Source of the DNA: Malikia sp.
GTDB taxonomy: Bacteria; Pseudomonadota; Gammaproteobacteria; Burkholderiales; Burkholderiaceae_C
Direction of reading: 5' to 3'
DNA: 64,000 nt
Assembly: GCF_028687635.1 (NCBI RefSeq)
Contig: NZ_JAQTZS010000002.1
Coordinates: 84,582-148,581 of the forward strand
In this document: piece by piece, positions 9,554 to 18,762 of the stretch
How the letters are laid out: the number at the start of each line of letters is the position of its first letter
Position numbering within the stretch: the stretch's first letter is position 1
Position numbers and translations under genes: made by a program
Notes under the pieces: model-generated
Databases searched by the model: none
What the model was told of the DNA's origin: nothing
What the model saw: the letters and a program-made list of their open reading frames with translations, nothing else

Positions 9554-10570
9554 ATGAACGTTTTCTACGACAAAGACTGTGACCTGTCCCTGATCAAGGG
9601 CAAGACCGTGGCCATCATCGGCTACGGCTCGCAAGGCCACGCCCACGCCCAGAACCTGAACGACAGCGGCGTCCAGGTCGTCGTCGGTCTGCGCAAGGGT
9701 GGCGCGTCCTGGGACAAGGTCGCCAAGGCCGGCCTGACCGTGATGGAAGTCAACGACGCCGTCAAGGCCGCTGACCTGGTCATGATCCTGCTGCCCGACG
9801 AGAACATCCCCGAGGTGTACAACAACAACGTCGCCCCGAACATGAAGCAGGGCGCCACCCTGGCCTTCGCCCACGGCTTCAACGTGCATTACAACCAGGT
9901 CGTGCCGCGCGCCGACCTCGACGTGATCATGGTCGCCCCCAAGGGCCCGGGCCATACCGTGCGCTCCGAGTACCTCAAGGGCGGCGGCGTGCCGTCGCTG
10001 ATCGCCGTCTACCAGGACAAGTCCGGCAAGGCGCGTGACCTGGCCCTGTCCTACGCCATGGCCAACGGCGGCGGCAAGGGTGGCATCATCGAGACCAACT
10101 TCCGCGAAGAGACCGAGACCGACCTGTTCGGCGAGCAGGCCGTGCTGTGCGGCGGCGCCGTCGAGCTGGTCAAGATGGGCTTCGAGACCCTGACCGAAGC
10201 CGGCTACGCGCCGGAAATGGCCTACTTCGAGTGCCTGCACGAGCTCAAGCTGATCGTCGACCTCATGTACGAAGGCGGCATCGCCAACATGAACTACTCG
10301 ATCTCGAACAACGCCGAGTACGGCGAGTACGTGACCGGCACCGAGGTCATCAACGAGCAGTCGCGCGCCGCCATGCGCAATGCCCTGAAGCGCATCCAGA
10401 CCGGCGAATACGCCAAGATGTTCATCCTCGAAGGCAAGACCAACTACCCGTCGATGACCGCCCGCCGTCGCCTGAACGCCGAGCACTCGATCGAGATCGT
10501 CGGCGAGAAGCTGCGCGGCATGATGCCCTGGATCGCCAAGAACAAGCTGGTCGACCAGACCCGCAACTGA
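9554..10570 (+). CDS. ilvC: Ketol-acid reductoisomerase (class I, NADPH)
   Basis: Converts acetolactate and acetohydroxybutyrate to the dihydroxy acids, the second common step after IlvBN. Its 338 residues fit the short class I form. Seen: Rossmann motif [15 protein letters not shown] (about 19-33), the [13 protein letters not shown] region, Mg-binding acidic residues in [18 protein letters not shown], and the C-terminal knotted domain. It has a good ribosome site (ACGGAGCAA) before ATG 9554. It is the last gene of the ilvBNC operon and is followed by a strong rho-independent terminator at 10600-10635. Confidence 0.97.
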   Translation: MNVFYDKDCDLSLIKGKTVAIIGYGSQGHAHAQNLNDSGVQVVVGLRKGGASWDKVAKAGLTVMEVNDAVKAADLVMILLPDENIPEVYNNNVAPNMKQGATLAFAHGFNVHYNQVVPRADLDVIMVAPKGPGHTVRSEYLKGGGVPSLIAVYQDKSGKARDLALSYAMANGGGKGGIIETNFREETETDLFGEQAVLCGGAVELVKMGFETLTEAGYAPEMAYFECLHELKLIVDLMYEGGIANMNYSISNNAEYGEYVTGTEVINEQSRAAMRNALKRIQTGEYAKMFILEGKTNYPSMTARRRLNAEHSIEIVGEKLRGMMPWIAKNKLVDQTRN

Positions 10571-10599
10571 TCCCGCCGGCCCGCGGGCCGGTCGCCAGG

Positions 10600-10635
10600 A
10601 AAACCGCCCCCGGTGCGCCGGCGGGCGGTTTTTTT
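10600..10635 (+). terminator. Rho-independent terminator after ilvC
   Basis: AAAACCGCCC (10600-10609) pairs with GGGCGGTTTT (10623-10632) in a perfect 10-bp stem, followed by further T residues to 10635. It lies 30 bases after the ilvC stop and separates the ilv operon from pssA. Confidence 0.9.
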
Positions 10636-10715
10636 CTGGCCGCCGCCCGTGCCATGGCGGCTGGCTTACACTCGACCCCCATGAATGTCAGTCACATCGA
10701 AGATTGAGGCCCACC

Positions 10716-11525
10716 ATGCACGACGGAGCCGACCCCCTCAATACCCCTGAAGCGGTGCTGCCACAGCGCCACAAGGGCATCTACATGCTGCCCAACATGA
10801 TCACGCTGGCCGCGCTGTTTGGCGGCTTCTACGCGATCGTGATGTCGATGAACGGGCGTTACGACCTGGCGACCGCGGCGATCTTCGTCGCCATGGTGCT
10901 CGACAGCCTGGACGGGCGGGTGGCGCGCCTGACGCACACCCAGAGCGCGTTTGGCGAGCAGATGGATTCGTTGTCCGACATGGTGTCCTTTGGTGCCGCG
11001 CCGGCGCTGATCGCCTACGAGTGGGGCCTGCGCGACCTGGGTCGCTGGGGCTGGATCGCGGCCTTCGTCTACTGCGCCTGCGCGGCCTTGCGGCTGGCGC
11101 GCTTCAACGTCAACACCAGCGTGGTGGACAAGCGCTTTTTCCAGGGCCTGCCGTCGCCGGCGGCCGCCGCGCTGGTGGCCGGCTTCATCTGGCTGGCGAC
11201 CGAGGGCGGCTATCAGGGCGAAGATCTGGCCTGGCCGATGTTCGCCATCACGCTCTACGCCGGCCTGACCATGGTGACCAACGCGCCGTTCTACAGCTTC
11301 AAGGACCTGTCGATGAAGCGAAGCGTGCCGTTCGCCGCCATCGTGCTGGTGGCGCTGGTGATCGCGGTGATCAACATCCATCCGCCGACCGTGCTGTTCG
11401 GCCTGTTCGTCGGCTATGCGCTGTCGGGCTATGTGATCTACGCGGTGCGCAAGGCCAAGGGCCAGCCGACCAGCGTGATCAGCACCACGACCGACGAGCC
11501 CGATGAGCGCGGCCTGCACGATTGA
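10716..11525 (+). CDS. pssA: CDP-diacylglycerol-serine O-phosphatidyltransferase
   Basis: Integral inner-membrane enzyme making phosphatidylserine from CDP-diacylglycerol and serine, the precursor of phosphatidylethanolamine. The CDP-alcohol phosphotransferase signature D-G-x2-A-R-x8-G-x3-D-x3-D is present as DSLDGRVARLTHTQSAFG then EQMDSLSDMVSFG (about residues 57-88). Several hydrophobic helices follow, and the C-terminal tail is polar. ATG 10716 is preferred to an in-frame TTG 12 bases earlier. The length, 269 residues, fits the type II enzymes found with ilvC and leuA in many betaproteobacteria. Only 26 bases separate its stop from the leuA leader peptide start. Confidence 0.93.
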   Translation: MHDGADPLNTPEAVLPQRHKGIYMLPNMITLAALFGGFYAIVMSMNGRYDLATAAIFVAMVLDSLDGRVARLTHTQSAFGEQMDSLSDMVSFGAAPALIAYEWGLRDLGRWGWIAAFVYCACAALRLARFNVNTSVVDKRFFQGLPSPAAAALVAGFIWLATEGGYQGEDLAWPMFAITLYAGLTMVTNAPFYSFKDLSMKRSVPFAAIVLVALVIAVINIHPPTVLFGLFVGYALSGYVIYAVRKAKGQPTSVISTTTDEPDERGLHD

Positions 11526-11551
11526 TCCGGCTTTGTGATACATTGCTCGAC

Positions 11552-11608
11552 ATGAAATCCGCACGCCAACTGCTACTAGCGCCGATGCCACAAGGGCAGG
11601 CTGGATAG
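11552..11608 (+). CDS. leuL: leuA leader peptide (leucine attenuator)
   Basis: A short reading frame encoding [18 protein letters not shown], stop TAG. It carries three consecutive leucine codons, CTG CTA CTA; CTA is rare in this high-GC genome. It ends 19 bases before a terminator-like hairpin (11628-11664), which precedes leuA. This arrangement is that of a transcription attenuator: when charged leucyl-tRNA is scarce the ribosome stalls at the Leu run and termination is avoided. Leu attenuators of this kind are established in proteobacteria; assignment here rests on codons, position and hairpin. I did not resolve an antiterminator. Confidence 0.75.
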   Translation: MKSARQLLLAPMPQGQAG

Positions 11609-11627
11609 CGCGCGCGTTTTCCACACC

Positions 11628-11664
11628 AACGGCCCGCATGCACCCGCAGCGGGCCGTTTGTCTT
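11628..11664 (+). terminator. Attenuator hairpin in the leuA leader
   Basis: AACGGCCCGC (11628-11637) pairs with GCGGGCCGTT (11649-11658) in a 10-bp stem with an 11-base loop, followed by a T-rich stretch TTTGTCTT. It lies between the leader peptide and leuA, so it can stop transcription before the structural gene. Confidence 0.75.
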
Positions 11665-11720
11665 GGATGCTGCGGGGGTCTTGTCTGTGTCGGCCACGAG
11701 CCGGCTTCAAGGAGTACCAA

Positions 11721-13262
11721 ATGAGCGACCAACTGATCATTTTCGACACCACCTTGCGTGACGGGGAGCAATCTCCCGGCGCCTCCATGACTCGCGACGA
11801 GAAGCTGCGCATCGCGCGCCAGCTCGAGCGCCTGAAGGTCGACGTGATCGAGGCCGGTTTTGCCGCCAGCTCCAATGGTGACTTCGAGTCGGTCAAGACC
11901 ATCGCCGATCACATCAAGGACTCGACGATCTGCTCGCTCGCGCGCGCCAACGAGCGCGACATCGCGCGCTCGGCCGAGGCGCTCAAGGGAGCCAACCGCG
12001 CCCGCATCCACACCTTCATCGCCACCTCGCCGCTGCACATGGAGAAGAAGCTGGGCATGACGCCCGAGCAGGTGCTGGAGCAGGCCAAGCGTTCGGTGCG
12101 CTTCGCGCGCAACCTGATCGGCGACATCGAGTTCAGCGCCGAGGACGGTTACCGCTCCGAGCTCGATTTCCTCGCCCGCGTGGTCGAGGCCGTGATCAAG
12201 GAAGGCGCCACCACGATCAACATTCCCGACACGGTGGGCTACGCCATCCCCGAGCTGTACGGCAACTTCATCAAGACCCTGCGCGAGATGGTGCCCAACT
12301 CGGATCAGGCGATCTGGTCGGTGCATTGCCACAACGATCTCGGCATGGCGGTGGCCAACTCGCTCGCCGGCGTCAAGATCGGCGGCGCGCGCCAGGTCGA
12401 ATGCACCATCAACGGTCTGGGCGAGCGCGCCGGCAACTGCTCGCTCGAAGAGGTCGTGATGGCGCTCAAGACCCGGCGCGACTATTTCGGCCTCGATGTC
12501 AACATCGACACCAGCCAGATCGTGCCGGCCAGCCGCATGGTCAGCCAGACCACCGGCTTCGTGGTGCAGCCCAACAAGGCCGTGGTCGGCGCCAACGCCT
12601 TCGCGCATGCCTCGGGCATCCACCAGGACGGCGTGCTGAAGGCGCGCGACACCTACGAGATCATGCGCGCCGAGGACGTGGGCTGGAGCGCCAACAAGAT
12701 CGTGCTGGGCAAGCTCAGCGGCCGCAACGCCTTCAAGCAGCGCCTGAAGGAGCTCGGCATCGAGATGGAGTCCGAGGGCGAGGTCAACACCGCCTTCGCC
12801 AAGTTCAAGGAACTGGCCGACCGCAAGAGCGAGATCTTCGACGAGGACATCCTGGCCCTGGTCAGCGACGAGAGCGTGACCGCCGCCAAGGAACAGTACG
12901 GCCTCGTTTCGCTGGCGCAGCACAGCGAGACCGGCGAGCGTCCGCGCGCCAAGGTCGTGTTCACGGTCGACGGCAAGGAGTTCACCGGCGAAGCCGATGG
13001 CAACGGCCCGGTCGACGCCTCGCTCAAGGCGATCGAGCAGCATGTCAACAGCGGCGCCGAGCTGCTGCTGTATTCGGTCAACGCGATCACGACCGGCTCG
13101 ACCGAGAGCCAGGGCGAGGTCACGGTGCGACTGCAGCACAGCGGTCGCGTGGTCAACGGCGTCGGTGCCGACCCGGACATCGTGGTCGCATCGGCCAAGG
13201 CCTACCTGAGCGCGCTCAACAAGCTGCACAGCAAGGTCGAGCGGGTCGCGGCCCAGCTCTGA
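11721..13262 (+). CDS. leuA: 2-isopropylmalate synthase
   Basis: Condenses acetyl-CoA with 2-oxoisovalerate, the committed step of leucine synthesis. The 513 residues fit the family. Visible: the HMGL-like TIM barrel starting at [18 protein letters not shown] with the metal-binding Asp, [15 protein letters not shown] with metal-binding His residues, and [20 protein letters not shown]-terminal LeuA allosteric domain (about 385-513) gives leucine feedback inhibition. ATG 11721 follows an AAGGAG site at 11708-11713, which decides the start against in-frame codons upstream. Expression is probably controlled by the leader peptide and attenuator immediately upstream. Confidence 0.97.
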   Translation: MSDQLIIFDTTLRDGEQSPGASMTRDEKLRIARQLERLKVDVIEAGFAASSNGDFESVKTIADHIKDSTICSLARANERDIARSAEALKGANRARIHTFIATSPLHMEKKLGMTPEQVLEQAKRSVRFARNLIGDIEFSAEDGYRSELDFLARVVEAVIKEGATTINIPDTVGYAIPELYGNFIKTLREMVPNSDQAIWSVHCHNDLGMAVANSLAGVKIGGARQVECTINGLGERAGNCSLEEVVMALKTRRDYFGLDVNIDTSQIVPASRMVSQTTGFVVQPNKAVVGANAFAHASGIHQDGVLKARDTYEIMRAEDVGWSANKIVLGKLSGRNAFKQRLKELGIEMESEGEVNTAFAKFKELADRKSEIFDEDILALVSDESVTAAKEQYGLVSLAQHSETGERPRAKVVFTVDGKEFTGEADGNGPVDASLKAIEQHVNSGAELLLYSVNAITTGSTESQGEVTVRLQHSGRVVNGVGADPDIVVASAKAYLSALNKLHSKVERVAAQL

Positions 13263-13270
13263 TTCCTTAT

Positions 13271-13293
13271 GGGAGTCGACCTCCTAGACTCCC
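13271..13293 (+). terminator. Hairpin after leuA
   Basis: GGGAGTC and GACTCCC form a perfect 7-bp stem with a 9-base loop, starting 9 bases after the leuA stop. Only a loose AT-rich stretch (GGTAATTAATTT) follows instead of a U-run, so termination here may be partial. Confidence 0.5.
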
Positions 13294-13309
13294 GGTAATT
13301 AATTTGATA

Positions 13310-13338
13310 TTGCTAGTCATTTGCCATCGTTTTATACT
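13310..13338 (+). promoter_or_regulatory. Sigma-70-like promoter before pbpG
   Basis: TTGCTA (13310-13315) and TATACT (13333-13338) are separated by 17 bases and lie 40 bases before the ATG at 13378. The surrounding sequence is AT-rich against a GC-rich background. Confidence 0.55.
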
Positions 13339-13377
13339 TCTAGGTGTTAGTTCTTTATGAGTTTGGAGTGTAAGCAA

Positions 13378-14544
13378 ATGACCCATAGCAAGCTTCAGTG
13401 GCTGCGCCGTGCGACCGCTGCCTTGAGTTTGGGGGTGACGCTTTCCCTGATGGCGCCGCCTTCTCTCATGGCTGCGGGCGCGCCCGTCAAGAAGAAACCC
13501 GTCGCCGCACAGAAGGTGAAAGCCAAGGCCAACGCCAAGGTGAAGGTGGCCGCCAAGGCGCCCGTGGTTTCGGCGCGCGCCAGGCGTGCCGCCGCCAAGG
13601 CGGCCGTGCAGGCCGACGCCAGCGTGGCCCGTCCCCAGTCCGGCAAGGCACGCCGCGCCGCCGTGGTCGCGGCCAAGTCCGCGGCGGTGGCCGGTGGCGC
13701 ACTGGCGGCGGTTTCCGCTGTCAACGCCGCAGATCATCACAAACCCGATGCCGCCGCCGCCGACGAGCTGCCCAAGCTCAGCGCCAACGCGGTGTTCGTG
13801 ATGGACCAGAACAGCCGCGAGGTGCTGGTCAGCAAGAACGACAAGGTCGTGATGCCGATCGCCTCGCTGACCAAGCTGATGACCGGCTTGCTGGTGGCCG
13901 ATGCCAAGCTGCCGCTGGACGAGGAAATCATGATCACCGAGGATGACCTCGATATCTACAAGGGCACGGGTTCGCGGCTGTCGGTCGGCACCCGGCTGAC
14001 GCGCGGCGAGGCCATGCACCTGGCGCTGATGTCGAGCGAGAATCGCGCCGCCCATGCGCTGGGCCGGACCTATCCCGGTGGCATGGTCAATTTCGTGCGG
14101 CTGATGAACGCCAAGGCCGCCGAGCTCGGCATGCGCGATACCCATTACATCGAGCCGACCGGCCTGTCGGTCGAGAACCGCTCCAGCGCGCGCGACCTCG
14201 CGCTGCTGGTCGCGGCCGCCTACCAGCGCCCGCTGTTGCGTGAATTCTCGACCTCGCAGGGGTACGCGGTCGAATCGGGCCGGCGCGTCCTGCAGTACCA
14301 CAACAGCAACCGCCTGACGGCCGACCCGAAATGGGAGATCGGCCTGCAAAAGACCGGCTACATCTCGGAGGCTGGTCGCTGCATGGTGATGTCGGCCAAG
14401 CTGGCGGGTCGCCAGATCATCATGGTCTTCCTCGACGCGGCCGACAAGTCGGCGCGCATCGGTGACGCGCAGCGGGTGCGGCGCTATGTCGAGTCGGTCG
14501 CCTCGACCGATTCGATCGAGCGCCTGGTCTTGCGCAAGGGCTGA
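13378..14544 (+). CDS. pbpG: D-alanyl-D-alanine endopeptidase (PBP7/PbpG type)
   Basis: Periplasmic penicillin-binding serine peptidase (S11 family) that trims peptidoglycan cross-links. All three active-site motifs are present: SLTK (PIASLTKLMTGLL, about residue 163), SEN of the SxN class (LMSSENRAAHALGR) and KTG (LQKTGYISEAG). A signal peptide runs over about residues 1-33, ending near PSLMAAGA. Between it and the catalytic domain is an unusual stretch of about 90 residues rich in Lys, Ala and Val (KKKPVAAQKVKAKANAKVKV), probably disordered and cationic, which could bind the wall or envelope polymers. ATG 13378 was chosen because it starts the signal peptide; an upstream in-frame ATG at 13357 has no such logic. 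Confidence 0.9.
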   Translation: MTHSKLQWLRRATAALSLGVTLSLMAPPSLMAAGAPVKKKPVAAQKVKAKANAKVKVAAKAPVVSARARRAAAKAAVQADASVARPQSGKARRAAVVAAKSAAVAGGALAAVSAVNAADHHKPDAAAADELPKLSANAVFVMDQNSREVLVSKNDKVVMPIASLTKLMTGLLVADAKLPLDEEIMITEDDLDIYKGTGSRLSVGTRLTRGEAMHLALMSSENRAAHALGRTYPGGMVNFVRLMNAKAAELGMRDTHYIEPTGLSVENRSSARDLALLVAAAYQRPLLREFSTSQGYAVESGRRVLQYHNSNRLTADPKWEIGLQKTGYISEAGRCMVMSAKLAGRQIIMVFLDAADKSARIGDAQRVRRYVESVASTDSIERLVLRKG

Positions 14545-14549
14545 GCCGC

Positions 14550-15329
14550 TTATTTGCCGGGGCAGCCCAGCGCGCGGCTGATCGCATCGGCCGTGGCCTG
14601 CAGCTTGGGCAGCCAGCCCTCGTCGAGGCGATCGGCCGGTGCCGAGATCGACAGGCCGGCCACCAGCCGTCCTTGGTCGTTGTAGATGCCGGCGGCCATG
14701 CAGCGCACGCCGAGTTCGAGTTCCTCGTTGTCGCGCGCGCTGCCGAGCTGGCGGCATTGCTGCAGCTCCCGCTCCAGGGTCAGCAGCTGGGTGATGCTGT
14801 TGGTCGTGTTGCCCATCAGGCCGGTGCGCGTCGCGTAGGCGCGCACGCGCTGGGGGTCGTCCGCGGCCAGGAACAGCTTGCCGACCGAGGTCAGGTGCAG
14901 CGGGGCGTGTCCGCCAATCGCGCGCACCACCTGCATGCCCGAGCGCTCGCTGTAGGCGCGCTCGACGTAGACGATCTCGTCGCCCTGGCGCACGCTCAGG
15001 TTGACCGGCTGCTGGATCAGCTTGTGCAGCTCGCGCATGGGGCCGAGCGCGGTGTCGCGCACGCTCAGGCGCGCCTTGACCAGGTTGCCGAGTTCGAGCA
15101 GGCGCATGCCCAGCCGGTAGCTGCCGGGCTCGGGCCGATCGACGTAGCGTCCGATCGCGAGGTCATTGAGGATGCGGTGCGCGGTCGAGGGATGCAGTCC
15201 GGTCTTCTCGCTGATTTCCTTGAGCGAGACCGCTTCCTCGCGCGAGGCAAGCACATCCATCAGCGTGAAAATGCGTGCGATCACCTGAACGCTGGGGTGG
15301 GTGGGAATGAGGTCTGGACGTCTGGTCAT
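14550..15329 (-). CDS. IclR-family transcriptional regulator
   Basis: DNA-binding regulator of 259 residues. The N-terminal winged helix-turn-helix (about residues 12-75; SVQVIARIFTLMDVLA, VSLKEISEKTGLHPSTAHRI, LNDLAIGRYVDR) is followed by the IclR effector domain (about 90-255), containing the typical HLTSVGKLFLAA segment and the C-terminal ISAPADRLDE stretch. Members repress or activate catabolic operons in response to small organic acids. It ends convergently with pbpG, 5 bases apart. No target operon adjoins it: the next gene on the same strand is bpt, upstream by 61 bases. The effector and the targets are not evident. Confidence 0.9.
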   Translation of the reverse strand: MTRRPDLIPTHPSVQVIARIFTLMDVLASREEAVSLKEISEKTGLHPSTAHRILNDLAIGRYVDRPEPGSYRLGMRLLELGNLVKARLSVRDTALGPMRELHKLIQQPVNLSVRQGDEIVYVERAYSERSGMQVVRAIGGHAPLHLTSVGKLFLAADDPQRVRAYATRTGLMGNTTNSITQLLTLERELQQCRQLGSARDNEELELGVRCMAAGIYNDQGRLVAGLSISAPADRLDEGWLPKLQATADAISRALGCPGK

Positions 15330-15390
15330 GGCATGAAAATCATCACTGCCATTTTACAAGATGAAATGACATGCGGCCCGGAGTGTTGTT

Positions 15391-16134
15391 TCAGGCCACC
15401 GGATCCTCGCTCCAGACACCTTCGCGCAGCAGTTGGTGCGGGACGAAATGCCGCTTGTAGGCCATCTTGGGACTCAGGCCGATCCAGTAGCCCAGGTAGA
15501 CCCAGGGCAGGCCCAGCTGCCTGGCCTGCGCGATCTGCCACAGCACGTTGTAGGTGCCATAGGCGGCGCCGGCCTCGGGCTCGTAGAAGGTGTAGACGGC
15601 CGACAGACCGTCGGCCAGCACGTCGACCAGCGAGACCATCTTGAGCCGCTCTGGCTCGCTGTCGGTGGCGGGCAGCAGGAACTCGACCAGGCGCGAGTTG
15701 ACCCGGCTCTGCAGCAGGAACTGGCCGTACTGGTCCACGCTGTCCTGGTCCATGCCGCCACCGGCGTGGCGCGCGCGCTGGTAGCGCAGGTAGAGCTCGT
15801 AGTGGACGGGGTCGAAGGCCAGGCTCAGCACACGGGCCTGCAACTCGCCGTGGCGGGCTTGCGCCCGGCGCTGGCTGCGGCTGGGCGCGAAGCGCGCCGC
15901 ATCGACCCGCAGCGGGATGCAGGCCTGGCAGCCCTCGCAGTGCGGCCGGTAGGTGAACAGGCCACTGCGGCGAAAGCCCCGCGTGACCAGTTCGGAGTAG
16001 GCGTCGTTGTGGATCAGGTGGCCGGGCGTCGCGACCTGCGAGCGCGCTTGTCTGCCCTCCAGGTAGCTGCAGGGGTAGGGCGCCGTGGCGTAGAACTGCA
16101 GCGCCTGCAGCGGGAGTTCCTGGCCCGGGTTCAT
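15391..16134 (-). CDS. bpt: Aspartate/glutamate leucyltransferase (Bpt)
   Basis: Transfers leucine from Leu-tRNA to N-terminal Asp or Glu of proteins, marking them for ClpS/ClpAP degradation (bacterial N-end rule). It is the ATE-family protein of 247 residues, with the N-terminal Cys cluster [11 protein letters not shown] and [15 protein letters not shown] and the C-terminal GNAT-like region ([18 protein letters not shown]). The start at 16134 gives the common [20 protein letters not shown] beginning. It sits 7 bases after aat, the other N-end-rule transferase, and nth lies upstream of both in the same direction. All cysteines expected of the family appear present. Confidence 0.93.
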   Translation of the reverse strand: MNPGQELPLQALQFYATAPYPCSYLEGRQARSQVATPGHLIHNDAYSELVTRGFRRSGLFTYRPHCEGCQACIPLRVDAARFAPSRSQRRAQARHGELQARVLSLAFDPVHYELYLRYQRARHAGGGMDQDSVDQYGQFLLQSRVNSRLVEFLLPATDSEPERLKMVSLVDVLADGLSAVYTFYEPEAGAAYGTYNVLWQIAQARQLGLPWVYLGYWIGLSPKMAYKRHFVPHQLLREGVWSEDPVA

Positions 16135-16141
16135 GCGGCGC

Positions 16142-16906
16142 TCATGGGGTCTTGGGTGACGGACGGTCCAGCCATGCGGACCAGTATAGGGGGTCGAGCC
16201 GCCATTCGGGGGCAGGCTGCGCCGCATGGCGCCGCACGATCCGCAGGAACTCGCCGCGCGGCAGCTCGCGCGCGCCGAGCGAGGCCAGATGGGTGGTGTT
16301 CTGCTGGCAGTCGATGGCCTCGACGCCCCAGGACTCGCAGGCCGCGACCAGCGCCGCGAGCGCGATCTTGGAGCCATTGCTGCGCCGGCTGAACATCGAT
16401 TCGCCAAACACCATGCGGCCGATGGCGACGCAGTAGAGCCCGCCCACCCGTTCGCCATCCCACCAGGTCTCGACGCTGTGCGCGTGGCCGGCGCGGTGCA
16501 GCGCGCAGTAGGCCGCGACCATTTCGGGCAGGATCCAGGTGCCGTCCTGGCCCGGGCGCGGGCTGCTGGAGCAGGCACGGATCACGGCCTCGAAGTCATG
16601 GTCGAAGCGGACCTCCAGCCGGCCGCCGCGCAGTCCGGCACGGATGGTCTTGCGCAGCGAGGGCTGCAGCTTGAAGTCGGCCACGCGCAGCACCATGCGC
16701 GGGTCGGTGCTCCACCAGAGTATCGGCTGACCCTGCGAGAACCAGGGGAAGATGCCCCGACGGTAGGCCGCCAGCAGCGTGGCCACGTCGAGCGCGCCAC
16801 CGGCCGCGAGCAGGCCCGGCGCCGGGTCGCCGGCGCCCCAGGCCCGATCGACCGACGGGAAGGGCTGGCCGGGTTCGAGCCAGGGTACGGGGCGGGGTCT
16901 TGTCAT
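16142..16906 (-). CDS. aat: Leucyl/phenylalanyl-tRNA-protein transferase
   Basis: Adds Leu or Phe to proteins with N-terminal Lys or Arg in the N-end-rule pathway. The 254 residues show the family pattern: [80 protein letters not shown] and the ELPRGEFL segment near the end. ATG at 16906 (protein [13 protein letters not shown]) overlaps the nth stop in an ATGA arrangement, which supports this start over one 20 codons upstream. Together with bpt it gives the cell both known bacterial N-end-rule transferases in one operon. Confidence 0.95.
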   Translation of the reverse strand: MTRPRPVPWLEPGQPFPSVDRAWGAGDPAPGLLAAGGALDVATLLAAYRRGIFPWFSQGQPILWWSTDPRMVLRVADFKLQPSLRKTIRAGLRGGRLEVRFDHDFEAVIRACSSSPRPGQDGTWILPEMVAAYCALHRAGHAHSVETWWDGERVGGLYCVAIGRMVFGESMFSRRSNGSKIALAALVAACESWGVEAIDCQQNTTHLASLGARELPRGEFLRIVRRHAAQPAPEWRLDPLYWSAWLDRPSPKTP

Positions 16907-17544
16907 GTTGCAGCGGGAGTCTTGTTCGGGTAGTCGCAGCAGTCGGTCACGGCGCAGCGGTCGCAATGCGGCTTGCGCGCGGTGCAGACATAGCGCCCAT
17001 GCAGGATCAGCCAGTGGTGCGCATGCTCCAGGTATTTTGCGGGGATGCGCTGGAGCAGCTTTTGCTCGACCTCCAGCGGGGTCTTGCCGGGGGCCAGCCC
17101 GGTGCGGTTGCCGAGCCGGAAGACATGGGTGTCGACCGCCATGGTCGGCTCGCCGAAGGCGACGTTGAGCACCACGTTGGCGGTCTTGCGGCCGACCCCG
17201 GGCAATTTTTCGAGTTCCTCGCGCGTGCGCGGCACCTGGCCGCCATGCTGGTCGAGCAGGATCTGGCAGGTCTGCAGCAGGTGCCTGGCCTTGCCGCGGT
17301 ACAGGCCGATGGTCCTGATCTGCTCTTCCAGGCCCTCCTGGCCCAGCTCCAGCATCTGCTGCGGCGTATTGGCTATTCCGAACAGCCGGCGCGTGGCCTT
17401 GTTGACGCTGACGTCGGTGGCCTGCGCGCTCAGCAGCACGGCGCAGAGCAGCTCGAACGGACTCGTATACTCAAGCTCGGTCACGGGCCGCGGATTGGCC
17501 GCCTGCAAGGTGGCGAAGAAGCGCTCGATCTGTTCCTTTTTCAT
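16903..17544 (-). CDS. nth: Endonuclease III (DNA glycosylase/AP lyase)
   Basis: Base-excision repair enzyme that removes oxidised pyrimidines and cuts at abasic sites. The 213 residues contain the helix-hairpin-helix LEKLPGVGRKTANVVLN with the catalytic Lys (RKTAN) and the catalytic Asp in MAVDTHVFRLGNR, and end in the [4Fe-4S] cluster ligands C-x6-C-x2-C-x5-C (CTARKPHCDRCAVTDCCDY). The start at 17544 gives MKKEQIERFF; frames open further upstream lie over the divergent aminotransferase and were discarded. Only 15 bases separate it from the divergent aminotransferase start, so the two promoters must overlap or lie inside the genes. Confidence 0.96.
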   Translation of the reverse strand: MKKEQIERFFATLQAANPRPVTELEYTSPFELLCAVLLSAQATDVSVNKATRRLFGIANTPQQMLELGQEGLEEQIRTIGLYRGKARHLLQTCQILLDQHGGQVPRTREELEKLPGVGRKTANVVLNVAFGEPTMAVDTHVFRLGNRTGLAPGKTPLEVEQKLLQRIPAKYLEHAHHWLILHGRYVCTARKPHCDRCAVTDCCDYPNKTPAAT

Positions 17545-17559
17545 TCCACCGATTTTCCC

Positions 17560-18762
17560 ATGAGCGCCTCCGCCGTCCGCTTCGCCGACCGACTCGACAA
17601 GGTCGAAACCTCCGCCATCCGCGAGCTGTTCAAGCTGTTGGGCAAGCCCGGCATCATCAGCTTTGCCGGGGGCTTCCCGGATGTGGCGCTGGTCGATGTC
17701 GACGGCATCCGCGCAGCTACCTTGGCCGCGCTGGAGCAGGAACCGGCCGGTGCCATGCAGTATGGCGCGACCGAGGGCTACGCGCCGCTGCGCGAGCAGC
17801 TCGCGAGCTTCATGCAGGCCAAGGGCGCGCAGGTGGCGCCCGAGCAGCTGATCGTGACCACCGGCAGCCAGCAGGCGCTCGACCTGCTGGGCAAGACGCT
17901 GATCTCGCCCGGCGACAAGGTCATCGTCGAGGGTCCGACCTTCCTGGCCACCATCCAGTGCTTCCGCCTCTACGGCGCCGAGCTGGTCAGCGCGCCGGTG
18001 GATGGCCAAGGCGTCGATGTCGAGCGGCTGGAACAGCTGATCGTCGAGCATCGCCCCAAGTTCGTCTACCTGATCCCGACCTTCGGCAACCCGAGCGGCG
18101 CCACGCTGACGCTGGAACGCCGCAAGCGCGTGCTCGAACTCGCCGTCAAGCGCCAGACGCTGATCGTCGAGGATGATCCCTACGGCGACCTGTATTTCGA
18201 CGCGCCGCCGCCGCCCAGTCTGCTGGCGCTGAGCGCCGAGGTGCCGGGCAGCCGCGACTGCCTGGTGCATTGCGGCAGCTTGAGCAAGACGCTGTCGGCC
18301 GGCCTGCGCCTGGGCTGGATGGTCGCGCCGCCCGAGCTGCTGGCCAAGGCCGTGATGTGCAAGCAGTTCAGCGACGCCAACTCCAGTACCTTCGCGCAGG
18401 CCACCGCCGCCCAGTACCTCAAGTCCGGTCGCATGGCGGCCAACCTCGAAAAGGCGCGCGCCGTCTATGCCGAGCGGGCGCAGGCCCTGTGCGAGGGCCT
18501 GCGCGCCGAGCTGGGCGACGCGATCGAATTCGTCGCGCCGCAGGGCGGCCTGTTCGTCTGGGCGCGCCTGACCGGCGCGAATGGCAAGGTCACCGACGGC
18601 AACGAATTCTCGCGCCGCGCGATCGAGCAGGGCGTGGCCTTCGTGCCAGGCGCGCCCTTCTATTGCGAGCAGCCCGACCCGGCGACGCTGCGCCTGAGCT
18701 TCGCGACTTCGGACCTGGACAAGATCCGCGAGGGCGTCAGCCGCCTGGCGCGCGCGCTGTAA
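17560..18762 (+). CDS. PLP-dependent aminotransferase, class I (LysN/2-aminoadipate type)
   Basis: Fold type I aminotransferase of 400 residues. The PLP lysine lies in CGSLSKTLSAGLRLGWM; the PLP-ring Asp/Tyr pattern VEDDPYGDLYFD and the early IISFAGGFPD match the MocR-like/2-aminoadipate transaminase group. No N-terminal GntR DNA-binding domain is attached, so this is an enzyme, not a MocR regulator. The substrate cannot be fixed from sequence; branched or aromatic amino acids or 2-aminoadipate are possible. It is divergent from nth with a 15-base gap and its 3' end overlaps the convergent exonuclease gene by 26 bases. No clear ribosome site precedes ATG 17560. Confidence 0.9.
   Translation: MSASAVRFADRLDKVETSAIRELFKLLGKPGIISFAGGFPDVALVDVDGIRAATLAALEQEPAGAMQYGATEGYAPLREQLASFMQAKGAQVAPEQLIVTTGSQQALDLLGKTLISPGDKVIVEGPTFLATIQCFRLYGAELVSAPVDGQGVDVERLEQLIVEHRPKFVYLIPTFGNPSGATLTLERRKRVLELAVKRQTLIVEDDPYGDLYFDAPPPPSLLALSAEVPGSRDCLVHCGSLSKTLSAGLRLGWMVAPPELLAKAVMCKQFSDANSSTFAQATAAQYLKSGRMAANLEKARAVYAERAQALCEGLRAELGDAIEFVAPQGGLFVWARLTGANGKVTDGNEFSRRAIEQGVAFVPGAPFYCEQPDPATLRLSFATSDLDKIREGVSRLARAL

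Noticed and set aside
10692..13229. An 845-codon minus-strand open frame across pssA and leuA
   Set aside because: It is the shadow of two well-supported genes, with His/Val/Gly-rich composition typical of antisense frames.
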